A stretch of 39,576 nt of DNA from an uncultured Erysipelotrichaceae bacterium (GTDB lineage: Bacteria; Bacillota_I; Bacilli_A; RF39; UBA660), in NCBI GenBank assembly GCA_902780585.1, contig CACZGA010000008.1, forward strand, positions 1 through 39,576, written 5' to 3'. This document shows, piece after piece, positions 32,321 through 39,576 of the stretch (the stretch's first letter is position 1; each line of letters begins with the position of its first letter). Below the pieces are notes generated by a model, which saw only the letters and a program-made list of their open reading frames with translations, searched no databases and was not told where the DNA came from. A program made the translations under genes and the position numbers.

Positions 32321-33971
32321 CATGGAAATATCCCCCACCAATAAATTCTCTTATTACGGCATCTTCTGGGATAGAATCTGCGGGTATTGGTAAGAATAAT
32401 CTTAAAAAGTTTATTAAGCGTTTTGCTTCTTCATAATATGGTGAGTCACTTTCTACTGAATATAGAAGTGGTTCTACATATGTTTTTAATACTCCTAATT
32501 CGTATATAGCAGCAGAGTTTACTGTAGCGTCACTATCATCTTGGAAAGGGAAGATATATTCTTCTTCACCTTTTCTAACACTTGGCCATTGTTTTAGGGT
32601 ATGTTCTACAGTATAATTTCTGGTTCTATTATCTCTTACTATTCTTCTTAATAATCTATTATCTGTTGTAGGTATACGATTATGGTTATCCATATTTAGT
32701 TCTGTTAATGGGGAAATATATATTTTATATTTCTTTTCTCTTGTAATATTATTTAGTATTTTACTATCTAGAGCATGAATTCCCTCAATAATTAGAATAT
32801 CATTATCTTCTAGTTGCATTTCATCACGATATTCTTTTTCACCTAATACAAAGTTAAATGTTGGTAGTTTTACTTTTTCACCTTTTAGTAAATCTCCTAC
32901 TTGTTTATCAAATAGTTTTAAATCCATAGCTTCTAAACATTCAAAATCATAATTACCATTTTCATCTTTAGGAGTATCTACTCTATTTAGAAAATAATTA
33001 TCCATTTCTAATGATTTTGGATGTAGACCAAAACTTTTTAAAAACATACATAATTTTCGGCAAGTAGTAGTTTTTCCTGAGGAAGATGGTCCGGCCATTA
33101 AAACTATTTTTACTTTATTTTTACGATTATTTATTTCTTTAGCTATTTCTAATAGACGATTGCTTTGTAGAGTTTCATCTATTTTTATTAAGTCACTAAT
33201 TTTACCGGTTGAAACTACTCTATTTAAATCAACAGCTGTTTCTATTCCTATTAATTTTCCCCAGTCTTTATATTCTCTAAATACTTCAAACATACTTGGA
33301 TGATGTTTATATTTTGCGATATGATCAGATACATATACAGTTGGGAAACGTAGAGTAAGTCCATTATTATTAATATAAGTTAAATCAAAGTCTTTTAATT
33401 TACCAGTTGATTGTGGCATTAAATAGTAAAAATAATTATAAATATTTCCTAAGCGATATAGAGTTATATAATTATCAGTATTATATCTCATAGCCCCAGC
33501 TTTTGATTCGTCGCCTACTTCTTTAAAGTATTTTATAGCTTCTAATCTATCTATTGTTAGTCTATTAATTGGCATATCTTTTTTAATAATAGCTTTCATT
33601 TCTTCTTTTATAGCTAGAAGTTTTTCTTCAGTTAGTTTAAAAGATGTTTGAAAGTAAATACCTTTATCTAAAGAATGTTGTACTATGACATTAGCTGATT
33701 TACCAAATAATTTTTTTACTGCATAAATAAGTATAAATGTTAAGCCACTTACATGAGTTCTGTGTCCTTCACAAGAAGTCAAATCTAGGAATTCTACGGT
33801 GCAACTTTCTGTTAAGTTATATGATAATTCTCTTAATCTGTTATTTACTCTAGCAATTAATATTGGATATTGGTGTTTTTCTTGATGTTCTATGTATATT
33901 TCTTGTAGAGTAACATTTTTACTATACTTAAACTTTTGACCATTAATTGTTACTTCTATAGTATCTATCAT
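32316..33971 (-). CDS. TGS-domain uridine-kinase-like nucleoside kinase
   Basis: 551 residues. An N-terminal TGS domain (about 1-65) and a threonyl-tRNA-synthetase-like second domain (to about 230, with CEGHRTHVSGL and MPQSTGKL) are joined to a C-terminal P-loop kinase: Walker A GPSSSGKTTT near 290, DNYFLNR near 321, and DILIIEGIHAL near 390. This fused uridine-kinase family is widespread in Bacillota and Bacteroidota; the true substrate is not settled. RBS GGGGTGG. An inverted repeat lies upstream. Confidence 0.93.
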   Translation of the reverse strand: MIDTIEVTINGQKFKYSKNVTLQEIYIEHQEKHQYPILIARVNNRLRELSYNLTESCTVEFLDLTSCEGHRTHVSGLTFILIYAVKKLFGKSANVIVQHSLDKGIYFQTSFKLTEEKLLAIKEEMKAIIKKDMPINRLTIDRLEAIKYFKEVGDESKAGAMRYNTDNYITLYRLGNIYNYFYYLMPQSTGKLKDFDLTYINNNGLTLRFPTVYVSDHIAKYKHHPSMFEVFREYKDWGKLIGIETAVDLNRVVSTGKISDLIKIDETLQSNRLLEIAKEINNRKNKVKIVLMAGPSSSGKTTTCRKLCMFLKSFGLHPKSLEMDNYFLNRVDTPKDENGNYDFECLEAMDLKLFDKQVGDLLKGEKVKLPTFNFVLGEKEYRDEMQLEDNDILIIEGIHALDSKILNNITREKKYKIYISPLTELNMDNHNRIPTTDNRLLRRIVRDNRTRNYTVEHTLKQWPSVRKGEEEYIFPFQDDSDATVNSAAIYELGVLKTYVEPLLYSVESDSPYYEEAKRLINFLRLFLPIPADSIPEDAVIREFIGGGYFHE

Positions 33972-34001
33972 GATACCACCCCTTATTATAAAATAAGTAT
34001 A

Positions 34002-34027
34002 ACATACTTTTACTTACTTAAGTATGT
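34002..34027. promoter_or_regulatory. Inverted repeat upstream of the nucleoside kinase
   Basis: Perfect 8-bp arms ACATACTT (34002-34009) and AAGTATGT (34020-34027) around 10 bases, in the promoter region of the kinase gene (an extended -10 TGTTATACT lies at its edge). Possible operator or mRNA hairpin. Confidence 0.5.
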
Positions 34028-34049
34028 ATAAATTATATGGTTGACACTA

Positions 34050-34073
34050 ATAAAAAAAGAGTTTTACTCTTTT
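34050..34073 (-). terminator. Terminator of the lgt-yvcK-whiA unit
   Basis: AAAGAGT/ACTCTTT stem, loop AAA (34056-34072), then TTTT. The whiA stop is in the loop. Confidence 0.75.
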
Positions 34074-35005
34074 TCGTTCATTTTTCTAAATTGATTAGCT
34101 AAATCCTCTATTTTCTTTAATCTATGATTTAAGCCAGATTTAGTAATTGATTTATTTGTTTCTAAAGATATAATCTCAGCTAATTCTTTAAGAGATGCCT
34201 CTGGGTACTTCTTACGATATTTTAGTGCTATTAAAACTTTGTCATCTAAAAGAACTAAGCCATCGTTTTCTTCTATTATTTCAATATCTTTTAATTGGGA
34301 GTTTGCAGTTTCTATAACTTTATCCATATTAGCTTGTTCCATATTATTTAGACGATTAGTGTTATTCTTTTTATCTCTATATACTCTTATATCTTCATAG
34401 TACAATACTGCTTTATTAGCGCCTATTATTTTTATAAAGTCACTTATTCTTTCAGCTTCTTTAATATATATCATATAGCCTTTATCTCTATTTAGTATTT
34501 TAGCATTTAGATCAAATAAATTTAATAATTTTTGAACAAATACTGCTTCTGATGGTCTTTCTACTAGTAGTTCCATATGATATCTAGATGTTTTAGGATC
34601 ATTAATACTTCCACAAGCTAAGAATACGCCTCTTAAATAGCCTCTAATCTCTTCATTAGCACCTACTATATAACTAGGTATTGTTTCTAAATACTCATTA
34701 TTATCATCTATAATTCCTAGTTCTTTTAAACATTTATCATTGGCAAGAGATATTTTTATTTGATATAAATCTTTTTTACTAAAATTTAGATTTTCTACTG
34801 TCTCTATAGGGATATCTATATTGTAGAAGTCTTTTAAGGAGTTAGTCACTATCTCCATAATCCATTTGTTTTCAGTACTCATGGTAATCATATTATCTTG
34901 GATATTACCATTATTTCTTATATAACCAGATAGTTCAGCAATTAATTCAGATTTAGTGTTTTTAAAGCTAGATATTTCTTCTTTTATATTAGTAGTAAAG
35001 GACAT
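34064..35005 (-). CDS. whiA: DNA-binding protein WhiA
   Basis: 313 residues: LAGLIDADG-homing-endonuclease-like N-terminal part (LSGYIRNNGN near 25, EIRGYLRGVFLACGSINDP near 131) and a C-terminal HTH (YPEASLKELAEIIS..SKSGLNHRLKKIE in pieces near 270-305). In Bacillus WhiA affects cell division and chromosome segregation. It lies 1 nt after yvcK in the conserved yvcK-whiA order. The usual rapZ gene ahead of yvcK is absent. Confidence 0.95.
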   Translation of the reverse strand: MSFTTNIKEEISSFKNTKSELIAELSGYIRNNGNIQDNMITMSTENKWIMEIVTNSLKDFYNIDIPIETVENLNFSKKDLYQIKISLANDKCLKELGIIDDNNEYLETIPSYIVGANEEIRGYLRGVFLACGSINDPKTSRYHMELLVERPSEAVFVQKLLNLFDLNAKILNRDKGYMIYIKEAERISDFIKIIGANKAVLYYEDIRVYRDKKNNTNRLNNMEQANMDKVIETANSQLKDIEIIEENDGLVLLDDKVLIALKYRKKYPEASLKELAEIISLETNKSITKSGLNHRLKKIEDLANQFRKMNEKE

Positions 35006-35006
35006 A

Positions 35007-35960
35007 TTAATCTCTCATTAAGTATGAAAAGATAATTGCCCCTAATTTCATACTATCGTGTTTTAGAGTTCCATCAGCAATTGTCATCAAGTCGGCATCT
35101 ATTAATTCGATGTCCATCTTAGCAAGTTCATCATAATCAATTGGAACAGGATCTTTTCTTTCTCTAGCTTCGTACTTCTTGGCCATTTCTTTGGAAATTG
35201 GGGTTTTATTGGCAATAACAACATCTAACTTATTCTTATCTAAATAACTGTTAATCAATTTAACGTGGTCTCCTACAGTAAACTTATCTGTTTCCCCTGG
35301 CTGGGTTACAATATTACAGATATACATAAGGGGAGCTTTTGTCTCGTTAAGAGCTTTTTTTACTTCTTTGCATATTACATTTGGTAATACACTAGTATAT
35401 AGACTTCCCATGCTGAATATTATTAAATCAGCTTCTTTAATAGCTTTAATTACTTCTGGGCAGACTTTTGGCTCATTTTTATAATAAACTCTTTTCATTT
35501 TTTTATGAGCAAAGGTTATTTGCTCTTCACCTTCTATTATTTCTCCATCTTCAGAAAGCCCCATTAAAGTTAAATCAGAATCTTCTGAAATTGGTAAAAC
35601 AGTATGTTTTACATCAAATAATTTACTTAAATATTTTATTGATTCTTTTAGTGAACCTGTAATATCTAACATAGCTGTTAAAATTAAGTTACCTACGGCA
35701 TGATTGTCTAAGTCACTGGTAGTATGAAAACGATAAGCCATCATTTCTTTAATTGGTTCATCAATTTGTGATAAGTTTATAATTGACTTTCTAATATCAC
35801 CTACAGCAGGGGTATGAAATTCTTGTCTTAATTTACCTGTTGAGCTGCCATTATCAGATACTGAAATAACCGCTGTTATATCCATTGGGAAATCTTTTAA
35901 GCCTTTTAATAAATAAGCAATTCCATAGCCACCACCAAAAACAACTACTTTCTTATACAT
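35007..35960 (-). CDS. yvcK: YvcK/CofD-like UDP-GlcNAc-binding protein
   Basis: 317 residues. The N-terminal VVVFGGGYGIAYLLKGLK and VSDNGSSTGKLRQE (usual GGGTGLSVLLRGLK / VADDGGSSG) show it is a divergent YvcK. DIRKSIINLSQ and FRHT-like YRFHTTSDLDNHAVGNLIL near 80 are family marks. In Bacillus it is needed for growth on gluconeogenic carbon and cell-shape control. It lies 13 nt after lgt. Confidence 0.94.
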   Translation of the reverse strand: MYKKVVVFGGGYGIAYLLKGLKDFPMDITAVISVSDNGSSTGKLRQEFHTPAVGDIRKSIINLSQIDEPIKEMMAYRFHTTSDLDNHAVGNLILTAMLDITGSLKESIKYLSKLFDVKHTVLPISEDSDLTLMGLSEDGEIIEGEEQITFAHKKMKRVYYKNEPKVCPEVIKAIKEADLIIFSMGSLYTSVLPNVICKEVKKALNETKAPLMYICNIVTQPGETDKFTVGDHVKLINSYLDKNKLDVVIANKTPISKEMAKKYEARERKDPVPIDYDELAKMDIELIDADLMTIADGTLKHDSMKLGAIIFSYLMRD

Positions 35961-35973
35961 AAATCCTCCTATA

Positions 35974-36768
35974 TTAAACTATTTTCCCCTCTTTATAATA
36001 TTTTTCTTTTTTACTATTTATTCCTAATAAATATACTCCACATACTATAAATATTATGGATATTATTTGAGCTATTTTTAAAGAACTTAGCATAAGTGAA
36101 TCTGATCTAAAGGATTCTATTATTAATCTTTCTATACCATACCAAGTTAAATATAGGCCTGTTAGTTGGCCAATTTTTAAATTATTTTTCTTTCTAATTA
36201 TTATTAGAACAATAAAACCGATTAGAGAAGCAATTGATTCATAAAGAAAAGTTGGTTCTCTATACTCATTATTAATATACATTCCATCTATTATAAATTT
36301 AGGTAGATGTAGGCTTTTTAAAAAACTTAAAGATACTACTCTACCATAGGCTTCCCCGTTAAAGAAGTTTCCCCATCTACCAATAGATTGAGCAATTATT
36401 AAGCCTACTACCATACAGTCTAGTAGTAATAAAATATTCATTTTTTTCTTTTTTGAAAGAAAAAGTAAAAATAGGAGGCCAGCTATTAGTCCACCATGAA
36501 TTGCGAGCCCGCCATTCCAAACCATTCCTATTTCTAGGGGATATTTAGAATAGTATGACCAATTAAATATTACATAATATATTCTAGCTCCTATTATTCC
36601 AAGTAATAAACTATAAAAAATTATATCTATGGCTTGATCTTTATTTAGACCTTTTTTATTAAATTCTTTTAATACTAGAATACTACCAATACCCATACCT
36701 ATTAATAAACAAATAGAGTACCATTTGATTTGTAAATTACCAATACTTATAAATATACTTCTATCCAT
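35974..36768 (-). CDS. lgt: Phosphatidylglycerol-prolipoprotein diacylglyceryl transferase
   Basis: First enzyme of lipoprotein maturation, in the cytoplasmic membrane. 264 residues with about seven helices. The Lgt signature IGRWGNFFNGEAYGR lies near 128, preceded by GGLAIHGGLIAG near 85. Its ATG overlaps the end of the holin-like gene by 8 nt. Confidence 0.96.
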   Translation of the reverse strand: MDRSIFISIGNLQIKWYSICLLIGMGIGSILVLKEFNKKGLNKDQAIDIIFYSLLLGIIGARIYYVIFNWSYYSKYPLEIGMVWNGGLAIHGGLIAGLLFLLFLSKKKKMNILLLLDCMVVGLIIAQSIGRWGNFFNGEAYGRVVSLSFLKSLHLPKFIIDGMYINNEYREPTFLYESIASLIGFIVLIIIRKKNNLKIGQLTGLYLTWYGIERLIIESFRSDSLMLSSLKIAQIISIIFIVCGVYLLGINSKKEKYYKEGKIV

Positions 36769-37186
36769 GCTTTTTAAACCTTTTAATTATTTTTTTAATA
36801 ATCTGTTCCATTATAAAGTTTGTTATTGAAAGAAGAATACCTACTAAAAAAGCAATCAATAGATTTTCAACTTCAAAGTGAGGTCCTAATATCCAATCAA
36901 CCATCTTTAATATTATTACATTAATACAGGGATAAAAAAGTCCTAGAGTAACTCCTGTTATGGGGATAGTTAAAGTTACTAAAATTGGTTTTATTGTTTT
37001 ATTTAGTACGTATAGGGTGAATACTATAATAGCAGACCATATTATTAAATGATCACTATCAATATATATTGTTTTAAATAAACTAGTTACAAGAATAAAT
37101 ACCACTGTATAGCCAAACATATAAAGTAACCAATCTACTGCTTTATTTATTCTTAGTTTGTTTTTTTCTTTTACGATTAAATCCAT
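36761..37186 (-). CDS. 4-TM holin-like membrane protein (YvlD family)
   Basis: 141 residues with four membrane helices. The pattern LNKTIKPILVTLTIPITGVTLGLFYPCINVIIL near 61 (shown in family as a conserved K-P-[IL] turn between helices) matches the PF04020 phage-holin superfamily IV, the YvlD type in Bacillus, which lies near uvrA and lgt. Function unknown; no lysis role is shown. Begins 10 nt after uvrA. Confidence 0.88.
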   Translation of the reverse strand: MDLIVKEKNKLRINKAVDWLLYMFGYTVVFILVTSLFKTIYIDSDHLIIWSAIIVFTLYVLNKTIKPILVTLTIPITGVTLGLFYPCINVIILKMVDWILGPHFEVENLLIAFLVGILLSITNFIMEQIIKKIIKRFKKHG

Positions 37187-37196
37187 AGATACACCT

Positions 37197-39576
37197 CTAT
37201 AATATCTTTTTTAAGAACTGCCCTGTATATGATTCTTTTACTTTTGATACCTCTTCTGGAGTACCGGTAGCCACTACTTGGCCTCCTTCGTCTCCCCCCT
37301 CTGGTCCTAAATCAATGATATAATCAGCTACTTTTATAACATCTAGATTATGTTCAATGATTAATACGGTATCTTTATTATCTACTATTTTCTGTAAAAT
37401 TGCAAGTAAGCGCTTGATATCATCAACGTGTAGGCCTGTTGTTGGTTCATCTAAGATAAAGATTGTTTTACCAGTGGCTTGTTTTTGTAATTCTTTAGCT
37501 AGTTTTACTCTTTCAGCTTCTCCACCTGACAGAGTTGGAGCACTTTGTCCTAATTTGATATAGCCTAAACCAACATCTTCTATTACTTGAAGTTTTCTTT
37601 TGATTTTTGGGACATTTTCGAAGAACTTTAAAGCTTCTGAGACACGCATATCAAGTACTTCGGCAATATTCTTATCTTTATACTTTATACTTAGTGTTTC
37701 TAAGTTATAACGGGTTCCATGACATACTTCACATGGGACGTATACATCTGGTAAGAAATGCATTTCTATTTTCTTTACACCATCTCCACGACAGGCTTCA
37801 CATCTACCGCCCTTTACATTGAAAGAAAAACGATTCTTGCCAAAGCCATACATTTTAGCTTCTTTGGTGGTTGTAAATATTTCTCTGATATCATCAAATA
37901 CGCCTGTATAAGTAGCCGGATTAGAACGCGGTGTTCTACCAATCGGGTTTTGAGAAATAGCAACTATTTTGTCTACATTATCAAAACCTAGTATTTTTTC
38001 ATGATTACCTGGTTTATCTTTACTATTATATATTTTTTGAGATAAAGCCTTTACCAATATTTCATTTACTAATGTAGATTTACCAGAACCTGAAACTCCA
38101 GTTACACAAGTAAATGTTCCTAGAGGGATATCTACATCTATATTTTTTAAATTATGTTCTTTAGCACCTCTTATTTTTAAATATTTTCCAGTGCCTTTTC
38201 TTCTTTTTTTAGGAGTTTCAATACAAAGTTTGCCACTTAAATACTTACCAGTTATACTATTTTCATTCTTCATTACTTCTTCTGGAGTACCACAAGCAAC
38301 TACTTCTCCACCGGCATCTCCAGCACCAGGGCCAATATCTACTAAATAGTCAGACGCTAACATAGTATCGCTATCGTGTTCTACAACAATTAAAGTATTT
38401 CCCAGATCGCGCATTTCTAAAAGGGAGTTTATTAATTTTTCATTATCTCTTTGATGAAGACCTATGCTTGGTTCATCTAGGACGTATAATACTCCTGTTA
38501 GGTGAGAACCTATTTGAGTAGCAAGTCTAATTCTTTGAGCTTCTCCTCCAGATAAAGTTCCTGCTCCTCTACTTAGAGTTAGATACTCTAGTCCTACATT
38601 TTTTAAGAAGTTTAATCTATCTAATATTTCTTTTATTACTAAGCGAGCTATCTCTTTCTTTTCTTCTGATAGCTTTAAGTTTTCAAAAAAAGGAATTAAC
38701 TCTTTAATAGACATCTCGGTTACTTGAAAGATGTTCTTATTATTTAGTTTTACTGATAAAACATCATCATTTAATCTAGCCCCATGGCATGTTTCACAGG
38801 TATGTTCTACCATGTAGGTTTCTAACCAGTCCCTTATCCAAGTAGAAGTTGTTGACATATATCTTCTTTCTAATCTATTTATAATTCCTTCATAGAAGTC
38901 TTTTTTATCTCTGCTTATTCCACCACGAGTAGAATATTTTATTCTAATTAATTCATCGCTTCCATATAAAATATAGTTTTGTTCTTTCTTTGATAATTTA
39001 GACCAAGGTTTATTCATATCAATTTTATAGTGTTTACATAAGCATTCTAATTCCATAAATTCTATTGCTTCTGGGTCATCTGTTAAGGTTTTAATTGCCC
39101 CTTCATTTAAACTTAGTGTTTTATTTGGGATAATCAGCTCTTCATCTATTTGAAGTTTTACACCTAAGCCCTTACAATCTGGGCAGGCTCCATATGGAGC
39201 ATTAAAACTAAACATTCTTGGTTCTAGTTCTGGAAGAGAGAATTCACAATGAGGGCAGGCAAATTGTTCTGAGAAGACTAATTCTTTTTCTTCTTCTCCT
39301 AATATTTGAACTACTACTTTACCATTCGCTAGTTTAGTTGATTGTTCGATAGCTTCAAATAATCTAGAACGAGAATCTTCTTTTAAAACAATTCTGTCTA
39401 TTACGACATCAATTTTATCTTTCTTATTTTTTTCTAGATCTATATCTTCACTTAAGTCAAGCATTTCACCATTTACTCTTACTCTGATATAGCCTTCTTT
39501 TCTTAATTTTTCTAATAAGTCTTTATGAGTACCTTTTTCGCCATGTACTACAGGGGACAATATTATAAGTTTTGTA
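37197..39576 (-). CDS. uvrA: UvrABC excinuclease subunit A, 5' end cut by the window
   Basis: DNA-damage recognition subunit of nucleotide-excision repair. About 792 of the usual ~940 residues are here; translation of the last bases (TKLIILSPVVHGEKG) shows the frame continues beyond the right edge, so the N terminus with the first Walker A is missing. Visible: zinc module CPHC..CPDC, the CETCHGARL motif, first ABC signature LSGGEAQRIRLA with DEPSIGLHQRD; second Walker A GVSGSGKSTL; second zinc module CEACRGDG..CEVCHGTRY; second signature LSGGEAERVKLA with DEPTTGLH. No truncation or frameshift inside. Confidence 0.98.
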   Translation of the reverse strand, partial: TKLIILSPVVHGEKGTHKDLLEKLRKEGYIRVRVNGEMLDLSEDIDLEKNKKDKIDVVIDRIVLKEDSRSRLFEAIEQSTKLANGKVVVQILGEEEKELVFSEQFACPHCEFSLPELEPRMFSFNAPYGACPDCKGLGVKLQIDEELIIPNKTLSLNEGAIKTLTDDPEAIEFMELECLCKHYKIDMNKPWSKLSKKEQNYILYGSDELIRIKYSTRGGISRDKKDFYEGIINRLERRYMSTTSTWIRDWLETYMVEHTCETCHGARLNDDVLSVKLNNKNIFQVTEMSIKELIPFFENLKLSEEKKEIARLVIKEILDRLNFLKNVGLEYLTLSRGAGTLSGGEAQRIRLATQIGSHLTGVLYVLDEPSIGLHQRDNEKLINSLLEMRDLGNTLIVVEHDSDTMLASDYLVDIGPGAGDAGGEVVACGTPEEVMKNENSITGKYLSGKLCIETPKKRRKGTGKYLKIRGAKEHNLKNIDVDIPLGTFTCVTGVSGSGKSTLVNEILVKALSQKIYNSKDKPGNHEKILGFDNVDKIVAISQNPIGRTPRSNPATYTGVFDDIREIFTTTKEAKMYGFGKNRFSFNVKGGRCEACRGDGVKKIEMHFLPDVYVPCEVCHGTRYNLETLSIKYKDKNIAEVLDMRVSEALKFFENVPKIKRKLQVIEDVGLGYIKLGQSAPTLSGGEAERVKLAKELQKQATGKTIFILDEPTTGLHVDDIKRLLAILQKIVDNKDTVLIIEHNLDVIKVADYIIDLGPEGGDEGGQVVATGTPEEVSKVKESYTGQFLKKIL

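Noticed and set aside
36761-37186. Phage holin, hinting at a prophage
   Set aside because: The family name is historical; the gene sits in a conserved uvrA-lgt housekeeping context and no phage genes are near.
37197-39576. Apparent uvrA start at a TTG near 39560
   Set aside because: The frame remains open to the window edge and the residues before it (LIIL) match internal UvrA sequence, so the gene is cut by the window, not short.

Overview
This is a low-GC (roughly 30 % by eye), densely coded chromosomal segment from a Bacillota/Bacilli-type bacterium. Evidence: S10-spc-alpha gene order, C+ zinc-type S14 and L36, a zinc-LID adenylate kinase, WhiA, YvcK, a Spo0A homologue, AGGAGG ribosome binding sites and TTGACA/TATAAT promoters. 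Trp is encoded by TGG and TGA is used as a stop, so the code is standard and this is not a code-4 mollicute. Missing operon members (rpmD, map, ecfT, rapZ, hprK) suggest a streamlined lineage, perhaps one of the uncultured AT-rich gut Bacilli; that placement is inference.

Layout. All genes are on the minus strand except two small DNA-binding proteins (XRE at 20983, RHH at 32106), so transcription reads from high to low coordinates. Region A (37197-39576): the 3' part of uvrA, which runs off the right edge. Region B (32316-37186): a 4-TM holin-like protein, lgt, yvcK, whiA and a TGS-uridine-kinase fusion. Region C (30737-32312): two zinc-ribbon membrane proteins (one TM2, one PASTA/Ltp) facing a divergent RHH gene across a 13-bp triple repeat. 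Region D (23485-30639): gapA-slipin; an unknown two-TM protein; then pgk-GNAT-like-flippase-like-glycosyltransferase-tpiA, mixing glycolysis with likely glycolipid synthesis. Region E (18069-23403): spo0A, a DUF4143 ATPase, the XRE regulator and three orphan membrane proteins, mostly single-gene units with their own terminators. Region F (4188-18020): one long ribosomal superoperon from a near-consensus promoter with a ~140-nt structured leader, rpsJ to rplQ, with secY, adk, infA and rpoA inside. Region G (19-4141): a free-standing SDR gene, two EcfA-like ABC ATPases with damaged catalytic motifs and no ecfT, truA, then rplM-rpsI behind an L13-type leader.

Most of the window is ordinary housekeeping. 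The points that deserve attention are: the intact-but-degenerate EcfA pair; possible pseudoknots ahead of rplM and infA; the DUF4143 ATPase whose nuclease-like motif has lost its key residues; the zinc-ribbon/RHH cassette with 13-bp repeats; the Ltp-repeat protein; and the coupling of glycolytic with membrane-lipid genes. I found no CRISPR array, IS element, prophage or RNA gene other than leader structures, and no gene-free stretch longer than about 230 bases.
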